Assembly (NCBI GenBank): GCA_045639125.1
Contig: JAZUCL010000015.1
Span: 29,676-93,675, forward strand
Reading direction: 5' to 3'
From: JAZUCL01 sp045639125
GTDB lineage: Bacteria > Bacillota > Clostridia > Oscillospirales > QAMX01
DNA length: 64,000 bases
The notes below the pieces were generated by a model, which was not told the DNA's origin, ran no database searches, and was given only the letters and a program-made list of their open reading frames with translations. A program made the translations under genes and the position numbers. Each line of letters opens with the position of its first letter. Position 1 is the stretch's first letter. Of this stretch, positions 1 to 8,253 are shown piece by piece.

Positions 1-453
1 GACACTCTTGTTATTTCACCACCCGGACTTGGTAAGACAACTCTGATTCGTGACATTGTTAGAAATCTTTCAAAGCAGGGCATTAGGACAGGTGTTGCCG
101 ATGAACGAGGCGAATTAACTGCCGTTTGCGGTGGTATACCACAGTTTGACTTAGGTGATTATGTAGACGTAATAGACGGTGCACCAAAAAGTGAAGCGAT
201 GCTAATGCTTCTGAAAACGATGTCGCCAATGGTGATTGCTGTTGACGAGATTACATCACCTAAAGATATAAAAGCGGCAGAAACGGCAGCAAATTGCGGA
301 GTACGTTTGCTTGCAAGTGTTCATGCAAAAAACTTTGATGAGTTAAAAAACCGTGAGGTAACAAGAACACTTCTAAAAGAAAATCTCTTTCGCCGTGTAG
401 TTGTTATATCTTTTGAAAACGGCACACGTAAATACGAGGTGAACTCACTATAA
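1..453 (+). CDS. spoIIIAA: SpoIIIAA, stage III sporulation ATPase (5' truncated by window edge)
   Basis: The frame is open from base 1, so the start lies outside the window; 150 codons are present. The fragment opens with a Walker A loop (PPGLGKTT, visible codons 7-14) and has a Walker B-like MVIAVDEI at about codons 77-84. These are the secretion-ATPase features of SpoIIIAA, which in the family powers the SpoIIIA-SpoIIQ channel between mother cell and forespore. It is the first gene of an intact eight-gene spoIIIA operon; one base separates its stop from the start of spoIIIAB. The promoter, expected to be sigma-E dependent, is not in view. The identification is firm because the whole ordered operon follows. 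Confidence 0.95.
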   Translation, partial: DTLVISPPGLGKTTLIRDIVRNLSKQGIRTGVADERGELTAVCGGIPQFDLGDYVDVIDGAPKSEAMLMLLKTMSPMVIAVDEITSPKDIKAAETAANCGVRLLASVHAKNFDELKNREVTRTLLKENLFRRVVVISFENGTRKYEVNSL

Positions 454-454
454 A

Positions 455-967
455 ATGACATGGATAGTTAAAATCGCCGGCTGTTTTCTATTAGTTACCG
501 GTTGCGGACTTATTGGTGTAGGACAAGCAAGAAAACTGAAGGAAAGAGTGAATATAATCACAGATTTACAGAGAAGCATACGCCTTTTGTCAGGTGAATT
601 GTCTCTAAATTTAAGTTCAGTATATGATGCGTGTATAGCCGTTTCACGTCAAGTTGGAGGTGAAATTGGTAACTTGTTTGGATGCTGCAAAGACTTTTCA
701 ACGCTACTTCCGTTTAATACTCAATGGATTGATTTGGTGGAAAATGGCGGTTTTGATTTAGATATTGAAATTTGTCATGAACTAAAACAATTAGGTGATT
801 ATTTTGGAAGATATGACGTGGACCTACAACTATCGGGACTTAATTCTATTCTAAATCGCCTTGAAGATATAAAAAATAATGCAATCTCTTACTACGATAA
901 AAATGCAAAACTTTATCGCTCTATTGGGCTTTCTGTAGGAGTTGTATGTGGGATTTTACTTTTGTAA
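455..967 (+). CDS. spoIIIAB: SpoIIIAB, stage III sporulation protein
   Basis: A 170-residue protein, close to the roughly 171 residues usual for SpoIIIAB. A hydrophobic N-terminal segment (about residues 5-22) and another at the extreme C-terminus (about 155-170) flank a helical soluble core, the topology that makes the family resemble GspF-type secretion proteins. It carries the family-like GVGQARKLKER stretch near residues 21-31. SpoIIIAB acts in the mother-cell membrane as part of the engulfment channel. It starts one base after spoIIIAA ends, so it is probably translationally coupled. Position in the operon makes the call secure. Confidence 0.93.
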   Translation: MTWIVKIAGCFLLVTGCGLIGVGQARKLKERVNIITDLQRSIRLLSGELSLNLSSVYDACIAVSRQVGGEIGNLFGCCKDFSTLLPFNTQWIDLVENGGFDLDIEICHELKQLGDYFGRYDVDLQLSGLNSILNRLEDIKNNAISYYDKNAKLYRSIGLSVGVVCGILLL

Positions 968-994
968 TTGAATTAATGAAAGGTAGCAAAAGAA

Positions 995-1189
995 ATGGAT
1001 GTTGATCTTATTTTCAAAATTGCGGCAGTTGGTATTCTCGTTGCTGTACTAAATCAACTGTTGATACGTTCAGGCCGTGAAGAACAGGCAATGATGACAA
1101 CTCTTGCAGGTCTAATCGTTGTGCTGATGCTTTTAATTCAAGAAATAGATAAACTATTTACCATGGTAAAAAATACATTTGGATTTTAA
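995..1189 (+). CDS. spoIIIAC: SpoIIIAC, small stage III sporulation membrane protein
   Basis: A 64-residue protein with two membrane segments (about residues 5-23 and 34-52) separated by a short polar turn containing RSGREEQA, the normal architecture and size of SpoIIIAC. It is one of two small integral membrane subunits, with SpoIIIAD, of the SpoIIIA channel. An AAAGG-type ribosome site lies about ten bases before the ATG. The stop codon is followed after one base by the ATG chosen for spoIIIAD. Confidence 0.93.
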   Translation: MDVDLIFKIAAVGILVAVLNQLLIRSGREEQAMMTTLAGLIVVLMLLIQEIDKLFTMVKNTFGF

Positions 1190-1190
1190 C

Positions 1191-1586
1191 ATGAATGAAT
1201 TTATAAAAATCTCAGTAATTGCACTAATCGGTGTAATTCTTGCATTGACAGTAAAGAAAACTAATGGTGAACTTGCACTTATTATTTCCATTACAACCGG
1301 AATTGGAATTTTATTTGTAATTTTATCACTTGTTGGTAATTTATTGACAAAATTTATTATAGTTTTTGACGGCTATTCATTGCCCAAAGAAGTATATGAA
1401 CCACTGCTAAAATGTGTTTTTATCTCAATAACATCTAAAATATGTGGTGAATTATGTCGTCAAAGCGGCGAATCAGCGTTGGCAGTTAAAGTTGACCTTG
1501 CCGGAAATTTAGCCGGTGTTATAGTGGCTTTCCCGCTGCTTGAATATGCATTATCACTTATATGGTCAATACCAATGGTGAACTGA
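1191..1586 (+). CDS. spoIIIAD: SpoIIIAD, stage III sporulation membrane protein
   Basis: A 131-residue hydrophobic protein with four predicted membrane segments, matching SpoIIIAD (about 133 residues in Bacillus). I chose the ATG at 1191, one base after the spoIIIAC stop; an in-frame TTG at 1179 would lie inside spoIIIAC and gives four unneeded residues. Known family role: membrane subunit of the SpoIIIA complex. Its TGA stop overlaps the spoIIIAE ATG in an ATGA arrangement at 1586, indicating coupled translation. Confidence 0.92.
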   Translation: MNEFIKISVIALIGVILALTVKKTNGELALIISITTGIGILFVILSLVGNLLTKFIIVFDGYSLPKEVYEPLLKCVFISITSKICGELCRQSGESALAVKVDLAGNLAGVIVAFPLLEYALSLIWSIPMVN

Positions 1587-2689
1587 TGAAAAAGATATTT
1601 ATTATATTTACTATTATTTTACTATTAGTTCCAACGGCTCACTGCGTTGATATAAATAGTGAAAATACAACTGTTTTTGATAGTTTTGATCTTTCGGAAA
1701 TGGAGCGTTCTACACCAAAAGATGCTCGTAAGTACATGGATAAGATTGAATATGACAACGCTCTTGACTTTGGAGATAGTCTTTCAAAAATTTTTTCAAA
1801 TATAGTAAATGATGGACTCGATATTTTCAAAATAACGATACTTTCCATTGTACGAGTATTTATTGTCGCCGCTTTATGCTCGTTAGGACGTGGGATATAT
1901 GACAGCGGTAAATTTGATGTACTTACCATTGGTGGCGCTGCGGCAATTCTTGCGTGTTCAATCGGTGATATATCTTCACTTGGAAAAGTTGCATACGATA
2001 CCCTTACTTCATTAAATGTATACTCAAAGGCACTTCTGCCTGTGCTTACTACTGCAAGTGTCGCAACAGGTGCAGTAACGGCGGCAAGTTTTCGCCATGT
2101 GGCTGTAGTTTTCTTGACAGATGTAGTAATTACTTGTATTTTAGCATGGATGATGCCAATTTGTAGTGCTTATATTGCTGTAATGAGTGCAAATACGATA
2201 TGTGGAAACGATGCCCTTTTACGTATTGGTGACTTCATTAAAAACACTCTTAATTGGTCAATTCGTTTGCTGCTTACTATTTATGTGACAATTCTTGGAC
2301 TAAGTGGAGTTATATCAGGCTCAGTTGATGCGATAACGGCAAAAACCGTAAAATTGACTGTTAGTAGTGCAATACCTGTTGTTGGTGGTATTCTTGCCGA
2401 TGTCTCTGAAACAATTTTAGCAGGTGCAGTCATTGCTAAAAATACAATTGGCGTATTTGGTATGCTGACCATTTTAGCAACTGTACTTTTGCCGGTTATC
2501 AAACTTGGATTGATGTATCTTGGTTACAAACTTGTTGCTGCACTATCTTCTGTATGTGTAAAGGGAAGTATACTCAATTTAATTGATGCACTCGGCACGT
2601 CCTTTGGCATGATGCTTGCTATGACCGGCAGTGCAACTGCACTTATACTAATTTCAATTTTTACAGCAGTTGCAGGGGGAGGTGTATGA
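1586..2689 (+). CDS. spoIIIAE: SpoIIIAE, polytopic stage III sporulation protein
   Basis: A 367-residue protein. The start at 1586 (MKKIFIIF) overlaps the spoIIIAD stop and gives a clean N-terminal signal-like hydrophobic stretch; an earlier in-frame ATG at 1562 would only add residues inside spoIIIAD. A polar region (about residues 22-75) is followed by seven or so membrane segments, the expected layout of SpoIIIAE, thought to be a transporter-like core of the SpoIIIA complex. The stop overlaps the spoIIIAF start (ATGA at 2686). Confidence 0.93.
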   Translation: MKKIFIIFTIILLLVPTAHCVDINSENTTVFDSFDLSEMERSTPKDARKYMDKIEYDNALDFGDSLSKIFSNIVNDGLDIFKITILSIVRVFIVAALCSLGRGIYDSGKFDVLTIGGAAAILACSIGDISSLGKVAYDTLTSLNVYSKALLPVLTTASVATGAVTAASFRHVAVVFLTDVVITCILAWMMPICSAYIAVMSANTICGNDALLRIGDFIKNTLNWSIRLLLTIYVTILGLSGVISGSVDAITAKTVKLTVSSAIPVVGGILADVSETILAGAVIAKNTIGVFGMLTILATVLLPVIKLGLMYLGYKLVAALSSVCVKGSILNLIDALGTSFGMMLAMTGSATALILISIFTAVAGGGV

Positions 2690-3153
2690 CATTGTTCAAA
2701 TCCTGGCTTATGTCAATGACAATAATCGGCATTATATCTTCGATTGCCGTTTCCTTAACAGAAAAAACGGCAGGCACATCGGTAGTCAAGGCCGTAGTAT
2801 CACTTTGCATGATTGTATCTCTAATATATCCACTTCGCAACTTTCATTTTAGTGTGGCGGAGTTTGATTTTCCAACATACGAGACCATTGAAATTGAAGA
2901 AAAAATGGAAAATCTTAAAGTAAATGAAACGAAACGACAACTATCAGGATACGTTGAATCGTATGCACAAACACTTGGGGTACCTTGTAATGCAGATGTT
3001 ATATGTAAGTTGTCAGATGAAAATCAATTATCAATATCGGGTATTGAAATTAGTTGTGAAGATAGCAGTTATTTAGCGCAAGAAAAGATAAAAGAAAAAT
3101 TTAGCAGTGAGTTTGGAATAGAGGAGTCGGTAATTATATTTAATGGAGGCTAA
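2686..3153 (+). CDS. spoIIIAF: SpoIIIAF, stage III sporulation protein
   Basis: A 155-residue protein, shorter than the roughly 200 residues in Bacillus but typical for Clostridia. Two N-terminal membrane segments (about residues 6-22 and 32-47) precede an acidic soluble domain with the ring-building fold seen in SpoIIIAF and AG. The ATG overlaps the spoIIIAE stop, so translation is probably coupled. The C-terminus ends just before spoIIIAG, and the spoIIIAG ribosome site lies within its last codons. Confidence 0.9.
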   Translation: MTLFKSWLMSMTIIGIISSIAVSLTEKTAGTSVVKAVVSLCMIVSLIYPLRNFHFSVAEFDFPTYETIEIEEKMENLKVNETKRQLSGYVESYAQTLGVPCNADVICKLSDENQLSISGIEISCEDSSYLAQEKIKEKFSSEFGIEESVIIFNGG

Positions 3154-3160
3154 CAAAATA

Positions 3161-3712
3161 ATGGTCGAAATTCGTAATATGATTAGTAAAATAAAAAGCA
3201 TGATTTCAAAATATAAATATGTTGTACCGATTATCGCAGTGGGAGTTGTATTACTGCTGTGGCCGAGTGGTGATAAAACCGAGACTGATGATACATCAAT
3301 CGTACATAAGAAAAGTGACAATGAGCAAGAAGTGGCTGAAACTGAAAAACGCCTATCAAAAATTCTTTCAATGGTTTCTGGTGTTGGACGTGTTGAGGTG
3401 TTTCTTGCTTTGGAACATGATTCAAAAGTTACTTATGCATCAAATGTAAATGTTTCTGCTGATGAGCGAAATGACGGCAACTTGACTGGAAACAGCAATA
3501 AGTCAAGCCAGACGAATATAGTTACAGTTCGTGACGAAAATGGTAACGAAACGGCTCTTGTAACGGCACGTTCAGCGGTGAAATATCGAGGTGCATTAGT
3601 AGTGTGTGATGGCGGAGATATTGCGTCTGTACGCCTTAAAATTACGCAGGCAGTGAGTAATTTATTATCACTTAGTACAGATGCAATTTCAGTAATGAAA
3701 ATGAGTCAATAG
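3161..3712 (+). CDS. spoIIIAG: SpoIIIAG, channel ring protein
   Basis: A 183-residue protein with one membrane helix (about residues 21-37) and a soluble domain that in the family forms a large ring in the intermembrane space (FliF/YscJ-like ring-building motif). I chose the ATG at 3161 because GGAGG at 3145-3149 is a good ribosome site for it, while the in-frame ATG at 3143 has none upstream. The segment VSGVGRVEVFLAL (about residues 73-85) is a typical conserved stretch. It follows spoIIIAF by seven bases. Confidence 0.92.
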   Translation: MVEIRNMISKIKSMISKYKYVVPIIAVGVVLLLWPSGDKTETDDTSIVHKKSDNEQEVAETEKRLSKILSMVSGVGRVEVFLALEHDSKVTYASNVNVSADERNDGNLTGNSNKSSQTNIVTVRDENGNETALVTARSAVKYRGALVVCDGGDIASVRLKITQAVSNLLSLSTDAISVMKMSQ

Positions 3713-3720
3713 GAGTGTAA

Positions 3721-4350
3721 ATGATGTTTATAAAGAAAAATGGTGCTGTAATTTCAGTTATTGTTCTTTTACTTTTCGTTGCGGTATATCTTAATTGGCA
3801 GTACGGCAGGGGAATTGGTACTGACGAGGTTATAGATATAAGTGAGGAAAATCAGATTTTAGATGTTTCAGTTTCAAACGATAGTGAACGAATAACTGAC
3901 GGAGAGTATGTAATTGACATAAAAAAAGAAGAAGCACAAATTGCCGATAGCGTAGAAGACGGATACATTATCACAGGTGCTCGTGTTGGAGAATTAAGTG
4001 CATACTTTGATGAAACACGGCTCGGAAGACAGCAGACGAGAGATGAGGCAATAAATCTTTTACAATCTACCATAGATAGCGAAGATGCAAGCGGTGAGGC
4101 GAAGTCTGCCGCTGAGGAAAGCATTGCCGTACTTGCTACAAATGCTGTTGCAGAGTCAAGAATTGAAAGTCTTGTTATGGCAAAAGGATTTGAGGAATGT
4201 GTTGCAATAATTGACGATAGCGGTGTTAATGTGATTGTCTTACCGAAAGAAGAAGGACTTGAGGCAAGCGATGTAAGTAAAATCAAGGATATTATCCTTG
4301 CACAAACATCTGTAAGTGCCGAGCAAATTCGTGTAATCGAGGCAAAATAA
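3721..4350 (+). CDS. spoIIIAH: SpoIIIAH, mother-cell partner of SpoIIQ
   Basis: A 209-residue single-pass protein: membrane helix at about residues 9-25, an acidic linker, then the ring-building domain with the family segment LGRQQTRDEAINLLQ (about 101-115). SpoIIIAH pairs with forespore SpoIIQ across the intermembrane space. AGGAG at 3711-3715 serves either of two adjacent in-frame ATGs (3721 or 3724). It is the last gene of the operon and is followed by a hairpin terminator. Confidence 0.94.
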   Translation: MMFIKKNGAVISVIVLLLFVAVYLNWQYGRGIGTDEVIDISEENQILDVSVSNDSERITDGEYVIDIKKEEAQIADSVEDGYIITGARVGELSAYFDETRLGRQQTRDEAINLLQSTIDSEDASGEAKSAAEESIAVLATNAVAESRIESLVMAKGFEECVAIIDDSGVNVIVLPKEEGLEASDVSKIKDIILAQTSVSAEQIRVIEAK

Positions 4351-4380
4351 GATAAGTTTGTGTTGAAATTTTATTTATTT

Positions 4381-4415
4381 GGCGGCAGAGTTGTCTCTGC
4401 CGTCTTAATTATTTC
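4381..4415 (+). terminator. Intrinsic terminator after spoIIIA operon
   Basis: A 10-bp stem (4381-4390 with 4395-4404, core CGGCAGAG/CTCTGCCG) closes a TTGT tetraloop and is followed by a T-rich but interrupted tract. It lies 30 bases after the spoIIIAH stop. Confidence 0.8.
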
Positions 4416-4475
4416 TAATAACAACAAATTATAAAAAAATTAACATAAAATTTTTTAGTTTTTTTAATATACCTA

Positions 4476-4505
4476 TTCACAAATGTATCTTAAATGTGGT
4501 AGAAT
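4476..4505 (+). promoter_or_regulatory. Promoter P1 of cdaA (sigma-A type)
   Basis: TTCACA at 4476-4481 and TAGAAT at 4500-4505 are separated by 18 bp. It is the upstream member of a tandem pair before cdaA. Sequence inference only. Confidence 0.45.
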
Positions 4506-4525
4506 ATATAAAGAAGTGTGCGTAA

Positions 4526-4554
4526 TTGTCAGATGTGCGGAATTTTGGTAGAAT
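4526..4554 (+). promoter_or_regulatory. Promoter P2 of cdaA (sigma-A type)
   Basis: TTGTCA at 4526-4531 and TAGAAT at 4549-4554 are exactly 17 bp apart, a better match than P1. The transcript would carry a leader of about 50 bases. Confidence 0.6.
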
Positions 4555-4610
4555 TACTTATTATTTGATAGCATTTTCCGCAAATTCTAAAGAGCAAGGG
4601 GTGGCGATTT

Positions 4611-5471
4611 ATGTCTGAACTTTTTCAAACTGCACTCCATTACATAAGCATTATATCAGTGTTTGATGTGCTTGATGTTATTTTAGTTTCTTTTGCGTTA
4701 TATAAGGCTTTGAGACTTATTAAGGGCAGTGCTCTCGAGGCCGGTCTTAAAGGTATTTTGTTCCTTATTATCGTTCAACAGATAAGTAGTTGGGTTGGCT
4801 TAAATATAATTAACTACATTCTTCGCAATACGCTTCAACTTGGTTTCATTGCAATCGTTGTTATGTTCCAGCCGGAACTTCGTAAGATGCTTGAAAAATT
4901 TGGTAGAGGAACTTTTGTTTCTATTTTTGACAAAGAAGCAAAGCCAAGCGATTTACGTGTTATGATTCGTGAAGTTGTTGATGCTTCAAGTGCAATGTCT
5001 TGGTCACGAACAGGTGCACTTATTGTATTCCAACGCCGTGATAAAATGGATGATATTGTTACGGCAGCAACTCAACTTGACGCAAAAGCAACAAGCGAAC
5101 TTATACGTAATATTTTCTTTGTAAAAGCACCTCTTCACGATGGTGCTATGGTAATTTCAGGTGATCGTATTATGGCGGCTGGGTGTGTATTGCCTTTAAG
5201 CGAAAATGAGTCTATTAGTAAAGACTTAGGTACACGCCATCGTGCAGGCATCGGTATTTCTGAAATTACAGATGCAATCAGTTTGATTGTATCAGAGGAA
5301 ACAGGTACAATTAGCGTTGCTTTTGAAGGTCGTATTAAACGTGGTCTTTCTCCCGAAGCATTGGAAAATTTGCTTATTGATGAACTTATGCCTAAAGAAA
5401 AAGAAGAGGACAACGATATGAGAAAGAAAGTCTTCTCTAACATTACAAAGTGGAAGGAGAAGGGCAAATGA
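4611..5471 (+). CDS. cdaA: CdaA diadenylate cyclase
   Basis: A 286-residue membrane enzyme that condenses two ATP to cyclic di-AMP, the second messenger for potassium, osmotic and cell wall control. Three N-terminal membrane segments lie within about residues 10-85. The DAC domain follows, with the catalytic DGA at 177-179 (LHDGA) and the GTRHR motif at 207-211, both intact. An AGGGGTGG-like ribosome site precedes the ATG. It is co-transcribed with the regulator cdaR, whose ATG overlaps its stop. Length matches the family. The usual third gene, glmM, does not follow. Confidence 0.96.
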   Translation: MSELFQTALHYISIISVFDVLDVILVSFALYKALRLIKGSALEAGLKGILFLIIVQQISSWVGLNIINYILRNTLQLGFIAIVVMFQPELRKMLEKFGRGTFVSIFDKEAKPSDLRVMIREVVDASSAMSWSRTGALIVFQRRDKMDDIVTAATQLDAKATSELIRNIFFVKAPLHDGAMVISGDRIMAAGCVLPLSENESISKDLGTRHRAGIGISEITDAISLIVSEETGTISVAFEGRIKRGLSPEALENLLIDELMPKEKEEDNDMRKKVFSNITKWKEKGK

Positions 5472-6703
5472 GAGAATGGCTGAAAAAATATGATATTATG
5501 CTTCGTGTATTGTCTGTTGTAATTGCCATCTGTCTATGGTTTGTTGTACTGAGTATTGATAACCCTGAACGTACCGTTGAAAAACGTGGCATTGACGTTT
5601 CACTTATCGGTACAGACGAGTTGGCACTTGAATATGGCCTTGGTATTGCAGACTCTGAAGTACCTGATGTAAGTGTTAAACTTCGTGGTACACTTAATGC
5701 TCTTGCAGGTGTTACATCGGATAATATTACTGTGCGTGCTGATGTTTCTTCCATTAAGAAGTCAGGTGAATACTATTTGCCATACGATATTAGTGTTGCA
5801 GATGGTGTTGCAATTGCGGGTCGTAACCCTGATAAAATAACGGTTACTGTTGAAGATATTGTAACTGTTGATCTTCCTGTTAAAGTTGAGATTGTTGGCA
5901 ATCTTTCTGCTAATTTAGAAACTGATATCCCTAACGTATCTCCAGCTACTGTACGTGTAAAAGGCGTTAAGAGTGAAATTGAAAATGCCGAATTTGCGTT
6001 AGTAACTGTTGAGGCAAGAGATATTACAAGGACATTCCAAGACTCTGTTACCTATACTGTTGTTAATAGTGCAGGCAAGGAGTTAAAAGGATCTTCAATA
6101 CGAAAAGTAGACAGAGCGGTCGATGTAATTATTCCTGTATACCTTTCTCGTGAACTTGAACTTGCAGTTGATTTCGTTGAGGGCGGTGGTGTAACCGCAT
6201 CTGATGCTGCTGTAACGATTGATCCGCCAAAACTTGCAGTTAGAGGTAGGGCTGAGGTAGTTGCACCTTTAAGTAGAATTGTAATTGGTACAGTTGACCT
6301 CAATTCTTTTCTTGATAACTTTTCAATGATAATGCCGATTAATCTTCCTGAAGGAGTAGTTTCTCTAAAGCAAATTTATGAGGCAAATGTTTCTGTTGAG
6401 TTAAATGATATTGAGTCAACTACTGTTACTGTTGATGATATCAGACTAATAAATGTGCCTAAAAAATACGATATGGTTGTTGCAACTGATTCTGTAATAG
6501 TTACTTTACGAGGCGATAGAGAGAAACTTAAAGAAATTGATACAGAAAAAATCTTTTTATCTGTTGACTTGGCTGATATAGAACCGAAACTTGGTCGTGA
6601 TGTCTATAGTGCGACTGTTGACCTTGGTGAAAGTGTTGAAGGTGTTGGCGTTTACGGCAGTTACACGGTAATTATTAACACATCCGCAAGGACAGGTTCA
6701 TAA
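5468..6703 (+). CDS. cdaR: CdaR (YbbR-domain) regulator of diadenylate cyclase
   Basis: A 411-residue protein with one N-terminal membrane helix (about residues 12-28) and an extracellular beta-rich region that divides into about four YbbR repeats. In the family it binds CdaA and modulates its activity. I chose ATG 5468, preceded by AAGGAG and overlapping the cdaA stop; an in-frame GTG at 5450 would add six residues and lacks a ribosome site. Operon with cdaA is certain from the overlap. The region downstream holds an unrelated DUF5685 gene, so the gene set is shortened relative to Bacillus. Confidence 0.93.
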   Translation: MREWLKKYDIMLRVLSVVIAICLWFVVLSIDNPERTVEKRGIDVSLIGTDELALEYGLGIADSEVPDVSVKLRGTLNALAGVTSDNITVRADVSSIKKSGEYYLPYDISVADGVAIAGRNPDKITVTVEDIVTVDLPVKVEIVGNLSANLETDIPNVSPATVRVKGVKSEIENAEFALVTVEARDITRTFQDSVTYTVVNSAGKELKGSSIRKVDRAVDVIIPVYLSRELELAVDFVEGGGVTASDAAVTIDPPKLAVRGRAEVVAPLSRIVIGTVDLNSFLDNFSMIMPINLPEGVVSLKQIYEANVSVELNDIESTTVTVDDIRLINVPKKYDMVVATDSVIVTLRGDREKLKEIDTEKIFLSVDLADIEPKLGRDVYSATVDLGESVEGVGVYGSYTVIINTSARTGS

Positions 6704-6743
6704 ATGGCTGACTAATACGCTTTGTAGGCGAAAGGATTTTGTA

Positions 6744-7628
6744 ATGTTTGGATACGTCAGACCGTGTAGGGATGAATTAAAAGTTAAAGAATATAATTCA
6801 TATCGTGCCATGTATTGCGGACTGTGTCATTCTCTTTCATCTCGGTACGGTTTTATTACCCGATTTATCTTAAATTACGATTTCAGTTTCCTTGCATTGA
6901 CACTGTCTGCTGCAACGTGTGAAAATTGTACGGTTTGTAAGAAACGCTGTATTGCATCACCATTTCAAAAGAAGTCATTTTACAAAGAAAATGATGCTCT
7001 TGCTTTTAGTGCTGATGCCAATGTAATATTAACTTACTGGAAGTGTATAGACAGTATTTTAGATGAAGGTTTTTGGAAGTCACTAATTTATCGCATAATA
7101 GCACTTTGCCTTCGTCCTGCGTATAAAAAGGCAAAACGACTTAGACCGGAATTTGAAAAGGCTTGTAGTGATGGTCTCAACTCTCTTAGAAAAATTGAAG
7201 AGGATATGACAGAGTCTATTGATATTGCAGCAGACGCATTCGCTCGTATCGTCCAGCAGGTAGGGGAATTTGCCGCAGATGAGCGTATTTCAAGACCACT
7301 TAAAGTGATGTTTTATCATATCGGCAGATGGATTTATATTGTCGATGCATGGGACGATATAGAAGATGACTTAATAAAGAAAAACTATAACCCTATTGTT
7401 TTACGCTATGGTAGTGATGGCACACTTGACAGAGAGAAAATTCGTGATGTAATTGAAACGACCCTTGAAAACTCGTGTGCTACTGCTGCAAGTGCGGCTC
7501 AACTGCTTACTTTCAATGAAAATGATGAGATAATTAAAAATGTACTGTATCTTGGCTTACCGATGACGGCTCATGCCGTATTAAATGGAAAGTTAGATAA
7601 AAGGAGTAAAATCAATGGATCCATATAA
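6744..7628 (+). CDS. DUF5685 family protein
   Basis: A 294-residue cytosolic-looking protein. I recognise the family by its opening MFGYVRPCRDELKVKEY and the following YCGLCHSLSSRYG. Cysteines are grouped in YCGLC (about residues 29-33) and CENCTVCKKRC (about 54-64), which suggests metal or redox binding; the remainder is helical. No biochemical function is established that I know of. The 3' end overlaps the J-domain gene by 14 bases, so the two are translationally coupled and probably act together. AAAGGA precedes the start. The family assignment is likely; any role is inference. Confidence 0.8.
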   Translation: MFGYVRPCRDELKVKEYNSYRAMYCGLCHSLSSRYGFITRFILNYDFSFLALTLSAATCENCTVCKKRCIASPFQKKSFYKENDALAFSADANVILTYWKCIDSILDEGFWKSLIYRIIALCLRPAYKKAKRLRPEFEKACSDGLNSLRKIEEDMTESIDIAADAFARIVQQVGEFAADERISRPLKVMFYHIGRWIYIVDAWDDIEDDLIKKNYNPIVLRYGSDGTLDREKIRDVIETTLENSCATAASAAQLLTFNENDEIIKNVLYLGLPMTAHAVLNGKLDKRSKINGSI

Positions 7629-8238
7629 AGTTCTTGGCATATCTCGTTCTGCAACTGATGATGAGATAAAAAAAGCATATCGTGACCTTGCCAGAAAATA
7701 TCACCCTGATGCTTATATAGACAATCCGCTTGCTGATTTGGCACAGGAGAAAATGAAACAAATAAATGAGGCTTATGACCAAATACAGCGTGAGAGAAGC
7801 GGCGGTAATTCATACACGTCAAATCAAAGTACAAATTCCTCAGGTGGTTATTATTCCAATGGCAATTATGGTGGAAGTGGTGAGTACGCAAGAGTACGCC
7901 AGATGATTGCAATGGGTAATTTAGATGGTGCTATGTCCGTATTGAATGCATCTTCAAATCGCAACGCTGAATGGAATTTTTTAATGGGCAGTGTTAATTT
8001 TCGCCGTGGTTGGTATGATGAGGCACGGCGATATTTTACTAATGCTGTTAATATGGAGCCTAACAATCTTGAATATCGTTCTGCACTTAACCGTGTAAAT
8101 GGTGCAGGTAACGGTTATTATCGTACAACAGGAGCGAATATGGTAGGCGGTACGTCACCTTGCGATTGCTGTTCTTCACTTATTTGTGCCGATTGTTGTT
8201 GTGAGTGTATGGGCGGAGATTTGATTTCATGTTGCTAA
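7615..8238 (+). CDS. J-domain protein with TPR-like region and poly-cysteine C-terminus
   Basis: A 207-residue class III J-protein. The J domain covers about residues 1-65, with the diagnostic HPD in KYHPDAY (about residues 30-32), so it should stimulate a DnaK-type ATPase. A Ser/Gly/Asn-rich linker (about 68-95) leads to two TPR-like helical pairs (about 96-165). The last 30 residues are unusual: about ten cysteines packed as CDCC, CADCCCEC and CC. There is no DnaJ zinc-finger or client-binding domain, so this is not dnaJ itself. GGAG precedes the ATG inside the DUF5685 gene. A specialised co-chaperone for the neighbouring Cys-containing protein is a plausible inference. Confidence 0.85.
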   Translation: MDPYKVLGISRSATDDEIKKAYRDLARKYHPDAYIDNPLADLAQEKMKQINEAYDQIQRERSGGNSYTSNQSTNSSGGYYSNGNYGGSGEYARVRQMIAMGNLDGAMSVLNASSNRNAEWNFLMGSVNFRRGWYDEARRYFTNAVNMEPNNLEYRSALNRVNGAGNGYYRTTGANMVGGTSPCDCCSSLICADCCCECMGGDLISCC

Positions 8239-8253
8239 TGGAGGCATTGTTAT

